This document shows positions 1 through 8,552 of a DNA stretch of 64,000 bases, piece by piece. The notes under the pieces were generated by a model. That model had not been told where the DNA came from. It saw only the letters and a list, made by a program, of their open reading frames with translations, and did no database searches. Source of the DNA: Amycolatopsis thermophila (lineage in GTDB: Bacteria > Actinomycetota > Actinomycetes > Mycobacteriales > Pseudonocardiaceae); NCBI RefSeq assembly GCF_030814215.1, contig NZ_JAUSUT010000001.1, positions 1,426,001-1,490,000 on the forward strand, read 5' to 3'. Within the stretch, counting starts at the first letter, position 1; each line of letters opens with the position of its first letter. The position numbers and the translations under genes are program-made.

Positions 1-966
1 GATGTAGTCGAACACGGCCACGTCGACCCGCTTGAGCATGGAGGTCATGATGACGTCCTTGTACTCGGCCACGGTCGCCTGGTTGTACTGGTCGGAGTCG
101 ACGCCGATCGCCAGGCCCTTGGCCGCGCTCGCGGCCTGGAAGACGCCCTTGCCGGAGGCGCCGGCGGCCTGGTAGACCACGTCGGCGCCGGCGGAGAACT
201 CGGCCGCGGCCTTGATGTTGCCCTTGGCCGGGTCCTGGAACCCGGTGTTGTCACCGGCCGGGGTCAGGTAGTCGCTGGTGATCTGCACCTTGTTCGACGC
301 GGCCTTCGCGCCCGCGACGAAGCCGGCCTCGAACTTCTGGATCAGCGGGGTGTTCACGCCGCCGACGAACCCGACGTGGCAGTTCTTGCTCTTGTAGACC
401 GCGGCGACACCCACCAGGAAGGAGCCCTGCTCCTCGGAGAAGACCAGCGGGGTGACGTTCGGCGCGGTCACCGAGTCGTCGTCGACGATCGCGAACTTGG
501 TGTTCGGGAACTTCGGCGCGACCGCCTGCACGGCGCTGGCGTAGGCGAACCCGACGGCCACGATCGGGTTGTACCCGTCGGTGGCCAGCTGGGTCAGGCG
601 CTGCTCCTTGGCGGCCTCGTCCTCGGTCGGCGACGCGGTGCTCTCCCGGACGTCCTTGACGCCGAGCTCGCTCTTGGCCTTGTCCACGCCCGCGGCCGCG
701 GCGTCGTTGAACGACGCGTCGCCCCGGCCCCCGATGTCGAACGCGAGACCGACCCGCAGCGCGCTGGCGTCGACCTTGGCGCCGGCGGCGCTCGAACTGG
801 TCGACGCGGCGGTCGCCGCGGGTGCCTGGGCCGTGACGCAGGACCCGGCCGCGGCGTTGTTGTTGTTGCTGCTCCCACTGTTGCCGGAGTCCTTGGCACA
901 CCCTGTCAGCGCGAGTGCCGCCGCCATCGCGGTGGCGGCCAGCGTGGTGGCACGCGTCTTACGCAC
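1..966 (-). CDS. BMP family (PnrA/Med-like) nucleoside-binding lipoprotein, C-terminus off the window
   Basis: This is the N-terminal 322 codons of a substrate-binding lipoprotein of a basic membrane protein (BMP) type ABC importer. Such proteins bind purine nucleosides outside the membrane and feed a CUT2-like permease. The GTG start at 966 follows a GGGAGGGAGA ribosome site. A signal peptide ends in the lipobox LTGC near residue 23, followed by an Asn/Ser/Gly/Ala-rich linker. The fold then begins with LRVGLAFDIGGRGDASFND, and the stretch AIVDDD and the segment VGFVGGVNTPLIQKFEAGF are typical of the family. The gene continues past base 1, so its C-terminus and the partner permease genes are not visible. 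It is divergent from sdhC. Family is clear from the motifs; the exact ligand is inference. Confidence 0.9.
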   Translation of the reverse strand, partial: MRKTRATTLAATAMAAALALTGCAKDSGNSGSSNNNNAAAGSCVTAQAPAATAASTSSSAAGAKVDASALRVGLAFDIGGRGDASFNDAAAAGVDKAKSELGVKDVRESTASPTEDEAAKEQRLTQLATDGYNPIVAVGFAYASAVQAVAPKFPNTKFAIVDDDSVTAPNVTPLVFSEEQGSFLVGVAAVYKSKNCHVGFVGGVNTPLIQKFEAGFVAGAKAASNKVQITSDYLTPAGDNTGFQDPAKGNIKAAAEFSAGADVVYQAAGASGKGVFQAASAAKGLAIGVDSDQYNQATVAEYKDVIMTSMLKRVDVAVFDYI

Positions 967-1432
967 CCTGTCTCTCCCTCCCCGCTGTGTTCCAGCGGAC
1001 CCGAGAACCGACCCGGCTCAGGTGCCGGGCTCGACGGGCGAACGGTACCCGCCTGTGAGCAAATGGCCATGCCAGAGCCACAGCACGTAACCTAAACGTT
1101 TGCTTGCTGTCCGGCACGGCGACAGTTCAATCACATGGAGTCACCCCCTCCCCACCGGGTGAGCGAGATTCACACCACGTCGCGGGGCGCCGTGACCGGC
1201 CGCAACACTCTGAGACGCAGGACACGCGGCCTGTGTCTGGTCGATCACACACACCAACCACAGGTTGAGTGCGGTATGGCGACCGGGTCTAGCATCCCCT
1301 TTATCCAAGCTCGATGGCCTTGAACACCCCGCCGGGGCGCCTGCGAAGTCCCAGGTGGACGCTCCCCGCGGCCCGGTGGATTCGCAGGTCAGCCGGGCAC
1401 AGTCCAACCACGACGTTGGAGGCCGTACACCG
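967..1432. promoter_or_regulatory. 466-bp intergenic region: divergent promoters for the BMP lipoprotein and sdhC
   Basis: No convincing gene lies here. It must hold the promoter of the lipoprotein gene (minus) and of the sdh operon (plus). On the plus strand TTGAGT (1265-1270) and TAGCAT (1290-1295) are spaced 19 bases apart and could be a sigma-70-type promoter with a leader of about 130 bases before sdhC; this is weak. A short palindrome AAACGTTT lies at 1094-1101. No recognised operator was found. The ORFs that cross this region lack coding character. Confidence 0.35.
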
Positions 1433-1882
1433 ATGTCCACCACGGCGAGCACCGCCGCCGACCAGACGGCGGCGGAGGCGAGCGATCGGGCGGGTGCCTC
1501 ACGCCGGAGCGGGACCTTCTACCGGGGCGACCCCGGCATGTGGTCCTGGGTCCTGCACCGGATCACGGGCGTGCTCACCTTCTTCTTCCTGTTCGTCCAC
1601 GTCCTCGACACCGCGCTGGTGCGGGTGTCGCCCGACACCTACAACGAGGTCATCGAGACCTACAAGACCCCGCTGGTCAACCTCATGGAGGTCGGCCTGG
1701 TCGGCGCCGTGCTGTTCCACGCGCTCAACGGCATCCGGGTCATGCTGGTCGACTTCTGGTCGAAGGGCACCAAGTACCAGAAGCACATGCTGTGGACGAT
1801 CGCCGTCATCTGGGTGGTCGTGATGATCCCCGGTGCGATCGCGATGCTGTGGCGCACGGCGTCGGAAATGTTCGGAGGCTGA
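1433..1882 (+). CDS. sdhC: succinate dehydrogenase cytochrome b556 subunit SdhC
   Basis: Membrane anchor of complex II in the cytoplasmic membrane; with SdhD it carries heme b and passes electrons from succinate to menaquinone. The product is 149 residues. After a polar N-terminus comes the family motif around MWSWVLHRITGVLTFFFLFVHV (about residues 38-59), containing conserved His residues, then two more membrane segments. The ATG at 1433 was chosen because GGAGG lies 10 bases upstream and longer in-frame starts give no family match. It is the first gene of sdhCDAB; sdhD starts 7 bases after its stop, and the sdhD ribosome site lies inside the end of this gene. Confidence 0.93.
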   Translation: MSTTASTAADQTAAEASDRAGASRRSGTFYRGDPGMWSWVLHRITGVLTFFFLFVHVLDTALVRVSPDTYNEVIETYKTPLVNLMEVGLVGAVLFHALNGIRVMLVDFWSKGTKYQKHMLWTIAVIWVVVMIPGAIAMLWRTASEMFGG

Positions 1883-1889
1883 GCGAGAG

Positions 1890-2309
1890 ATGGCTACCGA
1901 GACCCTCGCACTCGACAAGCCGCGCTCGCCGCGGCGCCCCGCCGCCCGGCGGAGCAACTTCGAGCTCTACAGCTGGCTGTTCATGCGGATCTCCGGCCTC
2001 GCGCTGGTCGTCCTGGTGCTCGGCCACCTGTTCATCATGAACATCCTCGACGGCGGCGTGCACCGCATCAACTGGGGCTTCGTCGCCGGCCGCTGGTCCT
2101 CGCCGTTCTGGCAGTTCTGGGACCTGGCGATGCTGTGGCTGGCCCAGATCCACGGTGGCAACGGCCTCCGCACGATCATCGACGACTACGCCCGCAAGGA
2201 CAGCACGCGCTTCTGGCTGAAGATCGTGCTCTACGTCGCGATGGTCATCATCCTGTTCGTCGGCACCCTGGTGATCTTCACCTTCGACCCGAACATGGCC
2301 GGCAGCTGA
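1890..2309 (+). CDS. sdhD: succinate dehydrogenase hydrophobic anchor subunit SdhD
   Basis: Second membrane anchor of complex II, 139 residues, three predicted membrane helices. Visible features are a basic N-terminus, then a helix starting near LYSWLFMRISGLALVVLVLGH whose His is a candidate heme ligand, a middle helix after a Trp-rich loop, and a final helix at FWLKIVLYVAMVIILFVGTL. Its GGAGG ribosome site overlaps the end of sdhC, so the two are probably translated together. Subunit order C-D-A-B matches the actinobacterial Sdh found in mycobacteria and Streptomyces. Confidence 0.93.
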   Translation: MATETLALDKPRSPRRPAARRSNFELYSWLFMRISGLALVVLVLGHLFIMNILDGGVHRINWGFVAGRWSSPFWQFWDLAMLWLAQIHGGNGLRTIIDDYARKDSTRFWLKIVLYVAMVIILFVGTLVIFTFDPNMAGS

Positions 2310-2337
2310 CCCACCACCACCCGAGGAAGAAGCGGAC

Positions 2338-4125
2338 ATGCAGTTCCACAAGTACGACGTGGTGATCGTGGGCGCCGGTGGCGCCGGTATGCGCGCCGCC
2401 ATCGAGTCGGGCCAGCGCGCCCGCACCGCGGTCCTCACCAAGCTCTACCCCACCCGCTCCCACACCGGCGCGGCGCAGGGCGGCATGTGTGCCGCGCTGG
2501 CCAACGTCGAGGAGGACAACTGGGAGTGGCACACCTTCGACACGGTCAAGGGCGGCGACTACCTGACCGACCAGGACGCGGCGGAGATCATGGCCAAGGA
2601 GGCCATCGACGCCGTACTCGACCTGGAGAAGATGGGCCTGCCGTTCAACCGGACGCCGGAAGGCAAGATCGACCAGCGCCGGTTCGGCGGTCACACCCGT
2701 GACCACGGCAAGGCCGCGGTGCGCCGGGCCTGCTACGCGGCCGACCGCACCGGGCACATGATCCTCCAGACGCTGTACCAGAACTGCGTCAAGCACGGGA
2801 TCGAGTTCTTCAACGAGTTCTACGTGCTCGACATGATCACGACCGAGACCGAGAACGGGCCCGTCGCCACGGGCGCCGTCGCCTACGAACTGGCCACCGG
2901 CGAGCTTCACGTCTTCCACGCCAAGGCGGTCGTGTTCGCCACCGGCGGCTTCGGCAAGGTCTTCAAGACCACGTCGAACGCGCACACCCTCACCGGTGAC
3001 GGCATGGGCATCTACTACCGCAAGGGCCTGCCGCTGGAGGACATCGAGTTCTACCAGTTCCACCCGACCGGCCTGGCCGGCCTGGGCATCCTGCTCACCG
3101 AGGGTGCCCGCGGCGAGGGGGCGATCCTGCGCAACGCCTCGGGTGAGCGGTTCATGGAGCGCTACGCCCCCACCATCAAGGACCTCGCGCCGCGCGACAT
3201 CGTCGCCCGGTCGATGGTGCTCGAGGTGCTGGAGGGCCGCGGGGCCGGCCCGCACAAGGACTACGTGCTCCTGGACTGCACGCACCTCGGTGCCGAGGTC
3301 CTGGAGACGAAGCTGCCGGACATCACCGAGTTCGCCCGCACCTACCTGGGCGTGGACCCGGTGAAGGAGCCGGTGCCGGTGTACCCGACCGCGCACTACG
3401 CGATGGGTGGCATCCCGACGAACGTCCACGGCGAGGCCCTGCTCGACAACGACACGGTCCTGCCCGGCGCGTACGCCGCCGGTGAGGTCGCGTGCGTGTC
3501 CGTGCACGGCGCGAACCGCCTGGGCACCAACTCGCTGCTGGACATCAACGTGTTCGGCCGCCGCGCCGGCATCGCCGCCGCGGAGTACGCGAACGGGCAC
3601 GACTTCGTCGAGCTGCCGGAGAACCCGGCCAAGATGGTCGAGGGCATGGTCGACCACCTGCGCACCGCCCACGGCGGGGAGCGGGTGGCCGACATCCGCA
3701 CCGAGCTGCAGCAGACGATGGACACCAACGCGGCCGTGTACCGCACCGAGGACACGCTGAAGACCGCGCTGACCGACGTCCAGCGGCTCAAGGAGCGCTA
3801 CGGCCGGATCTCGATCCAGGACAAGGGCAAGCGGTACAACACCGACCTGCTGGAGGCGATCGAGCTGGGCTTCCTGCTCGACCTGGCCGAGGCGCTGGTC
3901 AACGCCGCTCTGGCGCGCAAGGAGTCGCGCGGCGGTCACGCCCGCGAGGACTACCCGAACCGGGACGACGTCAACTTCATGCGGCACTCGATGTCGTACA
4001 AGATGCTGCCGGACAAGCCCGACCCGGATGCCCCGCTGGGCATCAGCGGGTTCACGGCCGACATCCGGCTGGACTACAAGCCGGTGACCTTCACCCGGTA
4101 CGAGCCGATGGAGCGGAAGTACTGA
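2338..4125 (+). CDS. sdhA: succinate dehydrogenase flavoprotein subunit SdhA
   Basis: Catalytic subunit of complex II: it oxidises succinate to fumarate with covalently bound FAD, on the cytoplasmic face of the membrane. The 595-residue length is normal. A Rossmann motif VVIVGAGGAGMRAA is at residues 8-21, and the FAD-linking His is His42 in TRSHTGAAQGG. The active-site region HPTGLAGLGILLTEGARGEG and the downstream motif GANRLGTNSLLD are intact. The C-terminal domain carries the usual helical bundle. The start follows AGGAAG. The stop overlaps the start of sdhB by one base (TGATG), which suggests translational coupling. Confidence 0.97.
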   Translation: MQFHKYDVVIVGAGGAGMRAAIESGQRARTAVLTKLYPTRSHTGAAQGGMCAALANVEEDNWEWHTFDTVKGGDYLTDQDAAEIMAKEAIDAVLDLEKMGLPFNRTPEGKIDQRRFGGHTRDHGKAAVRRACYAADRTGHMILQTLYQNCVKHGIEFFNEFYVLDMITTETENGPVATGAVAYELATGELHVFHAKAVVFATGGFGKVFKTTSNAHTLTGDGMGIYYRKGLPLEDIEFYQFHPTGLAGLGILLTEGARGEGAILRNASGERFMERYAPTIKDLAPRDIVARSMVLEVLEGRGAGPHKDYVLLDCTHLGAEVLETKLPDITEFARTYLGVDPVKEPVPVYPTAHYAMGGIPTNVHGEALLDNDTVLPGAYAAGEVACVSVHGANRLGTNSLLDINVFGRRAGIAAAEYANGHDFVELPENPAKMVEGMVDHLRTAHGGERVADIRTELQQTMDTNAAVYRTEDTLKTALTDVQRLKERYGRISIQDKGKRYNTDLLEAIELGFLLDLAEALVNAALARKESRGGHAREDYPNRDDVNFMRHSMSYKMLPDKPDPDAPLGISGFTADIRLDYKPVTFTRYEPMERKY

Positions 4126-4898
4126 TGACCGCGGTAGCCGAACAGAACACCGTCAACGGGATTCCCGCGCCGGAGGGCTCGGTCACCATCACGGTGAAGA
4201 TCCAGCGGTACAACCCCGAGGTCGACGACGCGCCGCACTGGGAGTCCTACGACGTCCCGGCGCTGCCGACCGACCGGGTGCTGAACCTGCTGTTCAACAT
4301 CAAGAACTACGTGGACGGCACGCTGTCGTTCCGCCGGTCGTGCGCCCACGGCATCTGCGGCTCGGACGCGATGCAGATCAACGGCATCAACCGGCTGGCC
4401 TGCAAGGTGCTGGTCAAGGACCTGCTGGCGAAGGACGGCAAGGAGACCACGGTCACCGTGGCCCCGATCAAGGGCCTGCCGACGCTGAAGGACCTCTACG
4501 TCGACATGGAGCCGTTCTTCGAGGCGTACCGGGCGGTCAAGCCGTACCTGATCACCTACGGCAACGAGCCCACGCGCGAGCGGATCCAGTCGGCGGCCGA
4601 CCGCGAGCGGTTCGACGACACCACGAAGTGCATCCTGTGCGCGGCGTGCACCTCGTCGTGCCCGGTGTACTGGAACGACGGGTCGTACTTCGGCCCGGCG
4701 GCGATCGTCAACGCGCACCGGTTCATCTTCGACAGCCGCGACGAGGGTTCCGAGGAGCGGCTGGACATCCTGAACGACGCCGAGGGCGTCTGGCGCTGCC
4801 GGACGACCTTCAACTGCACCGACGCGTGCCCGCGTGGCATCCAGGTGACGAAGGCGATCCAGGAGGTCAAGCGGGCGCTGCTGTTCAAGCGCGTCTGA
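4125..4898 (+). CDS. sdhB: succinate dehydrogenase iron-sulfur subunit SdhB
   Basis: Electron-transfer subunit of complex II, 257 residues. The N-terminal ferredoxin domain has the [2Fe-2S] signature CAHGICGSD with a later Cys, in which Asp replaces the third Cys as in many SdhB proteins. The C-terminal domain holds a [4Fe-4S] motif CILCAACTSSCP and a [3Fe-4S] motif beginning CRTTFNCTDACP. It overlaps sdhA by one base and is the last gene of the operon; a strong terminator follows 12 bases after its stop. Confidence 0.96.
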   Translation: MTAVAEQNTVNGIPAPEGSVTITVKIQRYNPEVDDAPHWESYDVPALPTDRVLNLLFNIKNYVDGTLSFRRSCAHGICGSDAMQINGINRLACKVLVKDLLAKDGKETTVTVAPIKGLPTLKDLYVDMEPFFEAYRAVKPYLITYGNEPTRERIQSAADRERFDDTTKCILCAACTSSCPVYWNDGSYFGPAAIVNAHRFIFDSRDEGSEERLDILNDAEGVWRCRTTFNCTDACPRGIQVTKAIQEVKRALLFKRV

Positions 4899-4910
4899 GG
4901 TTTCCGCACG

Positions 4911-4950
4911 CGAAACGGTCCCCTCGCTCGACGGCGAGGGGGCCGTTTCG
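4911..4950. terminator. two-way terminator between sdhB and the vWA gene
   Basis: The arms CGAAACGGTCCCCTCGC and GGCGAGGGGGCCGTTTCG form a stem of about 17 bp with a single T-G wobble, around a loop of roughly 5 bases. It lies between two convergent genes (sdhB ends 4898, vWA ends 4955), so it can serve both strands; on the plus strand it is followed by a short pyrimidine run. Confidence 0.85.
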
Positions 4951-4954
4951 TCTC

Positions 4955-6808
4955 TCAGACGCGGCGGCCGCGTACGGCCGGCACGATGATCGCGGCCAGC
5001 ACGACGACGCCGGCGCCCGCCGCCCAGTAGGGCCAGACCGGGCTCTCCGCCGCGGCGGCCTCGGCAGGCACCGCTTCGGCGGTCTCGGTGGGCTTGTCGC
5101 CGCCGAAGACGCCGCCGGCCGGGGAGGTGTAGGCGGGACCGGGTTCGGGCGTGCCGGCGACCGTGAGGTCGAGCGTGACCGGCACCGGCACGTCCTCGCC
5201 CGCGTCGAAGGTCGCGCCCAGCTTGACCGCGATGTAGTACCAGCCCGCGACGGCCTGGGTGCGAACCTTCGAGTTGTCGGCGTCACGGTTGTGGTAGCGC
5301 ACCGGGGCCGTCGCGATCGGCCCGTTCGTCGGCAGCGTGCCGCCGGAGCCGGTGAAGACCGTGGTGTCGGAGGCGATCTCGGCGCGGTACGGGTTGTAGG
5401 CGGTCGTGGCGATGTTGGACACGTTGTCGACGCCGGTGCCGCCCGCCTGTCCGAAGTGGACCTGGTACGCCAGGCCTTGCCCCCAGCCCAGCTTGACGCG
5501 GTAGAAGACGTACTCGCCGCGCTGCAGCGTGTCGGTGTAGCGGCCGCTGCCCGCCAGCGGCGCGGCGACGTTGAACGAGCCGCCACCGACGACCGGTGTG
5601 CCTTCACCGGCCGGTTCGGCGAGGGCGGTCGTGGGCAGCACCGCCCGCGGACCGCCGTCGGTGACCTCGGGCTCGACGCCGACGAGCAGCTCGACCGGCA
5701 GCCGCTCGGGCACCTCGGCCGACACGCGGCTCCAGGTCAGGGCGAAGTAGTACCGGCCGGCGCCGCGGCAGTTGCCGGAGCTGCTGCGGCCCGTCTTCGG
5801 CTCGGTCGCGCCGTCCCACGCCTTCGCGATGGTCAGGGCGACGCCGTCGCTGGACATCGTGGCCTGCTCGGACTGGAAGACGTGGCAGTCCTCGCCGTTC
5901 GCGCCGTACACGCGCAGCTGCAGGGAGTTGATGTCGTCGAGCCGGTCGACGTCCGGCAGCCGCGGGAACGACATCGTGCCGCTGAAGTAGGCGGTGGCGC
6001 CCTGCGGGACGTCGACGGCGTAGTAACGGGTTTCCCGCTGGCCGATGGTGTCGAGGTGCTGCCCGTTGCCGGCGACGGGGGCGGTGTTCCAGCTCGCGGT
6101 GCCGGTGATCGGGGTGCCGGCGGGTTCGTAGGTGCGCAGGGCGGTCGAGGTGACGCGCGGCAGGATGCGCTCGAGGGTCTTGCCGTCGGGCGCGTCGCTG
6201 TAGGTGCCGCCGGTGACCTGGGCGATGCAGGTGAGCTGCTGCCGGGACTTCTCGTCGACGTCGAAGCCGACCGTGTGGACGACGATCCGGGTGCCCTGCC
6301 GCGTCAGTTCCGCGGCGACCTCGCACGGGTCGGGCGGCGCGCAGGTGTCCTCACCGTCGGAGACGAGCACGACCGCGCGCGGGCCGGCCCCGGGAAGCGC
6401 GTCGGCGGCCGTGCGCAGCGCGGTGCCGATCGGGGTGTAGCCGCTGGGCCGGATGCCGTCGACGGCCGCGGTGAGGGCGGGTTTGTCGATGGTCCGCGGT
6501 GGTTGCAGGACCTGGACGTCCTGGCAGCCCGCGGACTTCTCCGCGTCCGCGGAGCCGGTGCGGGTGCCGTAGACGGTGAGGCCGACCTCGGCCTCCGCCG
6601 GTGCCGACCCGATGAACCGCTTGAGGGCCGTTTTCGCGGCGTCCATCTTCGTGCCGCTCGCCGGGTCGGCCTGCTTCATCGAGCCGGAGCCGTCGAGGAT
6701 CAGCATGGTCGGGGCGTAGCCGGCTTCCTGGGCCCGCGCGACGGGCGCGAGCCCGAGCGCGACGAGGGCGGCCACGGCCACCGGCAGGAGCTTCGAAAGT
6801 CGGAACAT
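4955..6808 (-). CDS. secreted, C-terminally anchored von Willebrand factor A domain protein
   Basis: Unnamed 617-residue surface protein. An N-terminal signal peptide ends near VARAQ (residue 27). A vWA domain follows with the metal-site motif DGSGS at residues 39-43 and the later VVLVSDGEDTC, so the MIDAS looks intact. The rest is beta-rich with no family I recognise. Before the end there is an Ala/Glu-rich stretch and a single membrane helix WPYWAAGAGVVVLAAIIVPAV followed by RGRRV, giving an extracellular type I topology. Paired cysteines fit an exported protein. It is monocistronic and convergent with sdhB. A role in surface adhesion or protein assembly is inferred only from the vWA domain. 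Confidence 0.8.
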   Translation of the reverse strand: MFRLSKLLPVAVAALVALGLAPVARAQEAGYAPTMLILDGSGSMKQADPASGTKMDAAKTALKRFIGSAPAEAEVGLTVYGTRTGSADAEKSAGCQDVQVLQPPRTIDKPALTAAVDGIRPSGYTPIGTALRTAADALPGAGPRAVVLVSDGEDTCAPPDPCEVAAELTRQGTRIVVHTVGFDVDEKSRQQLTCIAQVTGGTYSDAPDGKTLERILPRVTSTALRTYEPAGTPITGTASWNTAPVAGNGQHLDTIGQRETRYYAVDVPQGATAYFSGTMSFPRLPDVDRLDDINSLQLRVYGANGEDCHVFQSEQATMSSDGVALTIAKAWDGATEPKTGRSSSGNCRGAGRYYFALTWSRVSAEVPERLPVELLVGVEPEVTDGGPRAVLPTTALAEPAGEGTPVVGGGSFNVAAPLAGSGRYTDTLQRGEYVFYRVKLGWGQGLAYQVHFGQAGGTGVDNVSNIATTAYNPYRAEIASDTTVFTGSGGTLPTNGPIATAPVRYHNRDADNSKVRTQAVAGWYYIAVKLGATFDAGEDVPVPVTLDLTVAGTPEPGPAYTSPAGGVFGGDKPTETAEAVPAEAAAAESPVWPYWAAGAGVVVLAAIIVPAVRGRRV

Positions 6809-6994
6809 GATCCCCCATCCGTGTCAGCGATGCGCCTTGGATGCGATCGCAAACGGACGGGTTCCGGTGAGTTCCGTCAGGCGCGGAAGATGGCAGGCAG
6901 CGGCGTGGGGCTGAAGCCGGGTTCGCGGAAAGCCGGTCGGCGTACTCGAGGAGCGGCGGGGACCGCAGGACCCACCGCCGGGTGGCTTCGCCGG

Positions 6995-7234
6995 TCAGGC
7001 GTCGACCTTCGCGCGGCGTTTCGTGCGCAGCCCGCGCCAGCCGATGACCCCGATGATCGTGCCCAGCACGAAGGACACGATGGCCAGGATCAGGTGCACG
7101 ACGAAGAACCCGGTGGCCGACCCGTCGGGTGCCCACGAGTTGTCGCTGGCCCACAGGTTCTTCACGAACGTGATCCAGATGATCCAGGACCAGATCCCGA
7201 ATCCGAGCAGGAACAGCGCCGTACGTCGAGACAT
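6995..7234 (-). CDS. SCO4848-family small membrane protein
   Basis: A 79-residue protein with two membrane helices (FLLGFGIWSWIIWITFVKNL and FFVVHLILAIVSFVLGTIIGVIGW) and a basic C-terminal tail. It resembles the actinobacterial SCO4848 family, whose function is unknown. In Streptomyces that gene sits next to a D-Ala-D-Ala carboxypeptidase and near sdh, as here, so the neighbourhood is conserved. The gene is divergent from the carboxypeptidase with a 73-base gap holding both promoters. Confidence 0.8.
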   Translation of the reverse strand: MSRRTALFLLGFGIWSWIIWITFVKNLWASDNSWAPDGSATGFFVVHLILAIVSFVLGTIIGVIGWRGLRTKRRAKVDA

Positions 7235-7307
7235 GGTCCGAGTATCCCCCGATCGGATCGGGGCGCCGCGGCGGGGAACCCGTCCGCGCGTCCTCTAGCC
7301 TGCTTTG

Positions 7308-8510
7308 GTGCGACGCGGTTTCCTGCTCTCCCTCGTTCTCGTTGTGCTGTCCGGTCTCGTGCCGTTCGCCGGCACCGCGGCGGCCGCTTCCGCCGTGTGC
7401 CCGGACGCGGTCGCGCCGCCACCACCGGTAGACACCTCCGAGCAGCCACCGCCCGGCGTGGCCTCGCCCGCCCCGCTGCCCGTCCCGAAGGCCGCGGTCG
7501 GTGGCGCGCGCATGGCCGAGTGCGGTGTGGTCGCCCCGGCCGGCGCCGCGGCCCCGCCGGACACCACCGCCGCCTCCTGGGTGCTGCAGGACCTCGACAC
7601 CGGCGAGGTACTGGCCGCGAAGAACCCGCACGCCCGCGAGCGGCCGGCGTCGCTGATCAAGACGCTCCTCGCGCTCGTCGTGATCCGCGAGATGAAGCCC
7701 GACCAGGTGCTCGTGCCCACGGTCGAGGACGCCAGCCAGGAATGCACCTGCGTGGGCCTCGTCGCGGGCGGCCGGTACACCGTCGACCTGCTGCTGCACG
7801 GCCTGCTGATGCACTCGGGCAACGACGTCGCCCACACCTTCGCCACCGCGCTCGGCGGCGTGCCCGCCGCGACCCAGAAGATGAACGCGCTGGCCGCGGA
7901 GCTGGGCGCGACGGACACCCGCGCGGCGACCCCCTCCGGCCTGGACGGTCCGGGCATGTCGGCGTCGGCCTACGACCTGAGCCTGATCTTCAACTACGGG
8001 ATGAAGCAGCCGGAGTTCGCCGACTCGATCCGCACCCGCTCGATCCAGATCCCGGACCAGCCCGGCAAGCCGGCGTTCTCGATCGTCAACGACAACAAGC
8101 TGCTGGGCACCTATCCCGGCTTCCTCGGCGGCAAGACCGGATTCACCGACGACGCCCGGCACACCTACGTCGGCGGCGCCGAACAGGGCGGCCGGCGCGT
8201 GGCGGTGGTGATGATGCGCGCCGAGAACCGCCCGGCGCAGGTGGTGCAGCAGGCCCGGCAGCTGCTGGACTACGGCTTCGCCCTGATGAAGACCAACGCC
8301 TCCCCGGTCGGCCACCTGGTGTCGCCGGAGCAGGCGGCCGAGATCACCGGTTCCGCCGCGGCCGACGGCGTGAGCGGCACGAACGCCGCCGCGGAGGACC
8401 CGTTCGGCGTCACCGGCTGGATCCTGACGCTGGTCGTGGCGGCGATCATCGTGGCCGGCTTCGTGATCGGGCACTACCGCAAGAAGGGCCGGCAGCTCCA
8501 GCACCACTGA
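7308..8510 (+). CDS. D-alanyl-D-alanine carboxypeptidase (serine peptidase S11)
   Basis: Penicillin-binding protein of the DacA/DacB type that trims the terminal D-Ala from peptidoglycan stem peptides outside the membrane. It has a signal peptide (residues 1-27 or so) and a Pro-rich linker. The three active-site motifs are Ser115-Leu-Ile-Lys118, Ser170-Gly-Asn172 and Lys276-Thr-Gly278. A C-terminal membrane helix, GWILTLVVAAIIVAGFVIGH, is followed by a short basic tail, so it is anchored at the C-terminus. The GTG at 7308 is preferred; TTG at 7305 is possible and changes the product by one residue. Confidence 0.93.
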   Translation: MRRGFLLSLVLVVLSGLVPFAGTAAAASAVCPDAVAPPPPVDTSEQPPPGVASPAPLPVPKAAVGGARMAECGVVAPAGAAAPPDTTAASWVLQDLDTGEVLAAKNPHARERPASLIKTLLALVVIREMKPDQVLVPTVEDASQECTCVGLVAGGRYTVDLLLHGLLMHSGNDVAHTFATALGGVPAATQKMNALAAELGATDTRAATPSGLDGPGMSASAYDLSLIFNYGMKQPEFADSIRTRSIQIPDQPGKPAFSIVNDNKLLGTYPGFLGGKTGFTDDARHTYVGGAEQGGRRVAVVMMRAENRPAQVVQQARQLLDYGFALMKTNASPVGHLVSPEQAAEITGSAAADGVSGTNAAAEDPFGVTGWILTLVVAAIIVAGFVIGHYRKKGRQLQHH

Positions 8511-8552
8511 GGGCTTCGCGGCCGGGTGAGGGCGCGGGCCTCGGCCGCCGGC

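Noticed and set aside
1231..1255. A GTGT...CACAC repeat as a possible Rex or redox operator for sdh
   Set aside because: It does not fit the TTGTGAA-N4-TTCACAA consensus and is only four to five bases long on each side.
1141..1452. Small ORFs on both strands in the sdhC upstream region
   Set aside because: They lack ribosome sites and conserved features and overlap the expected promoter; codon use looks random.
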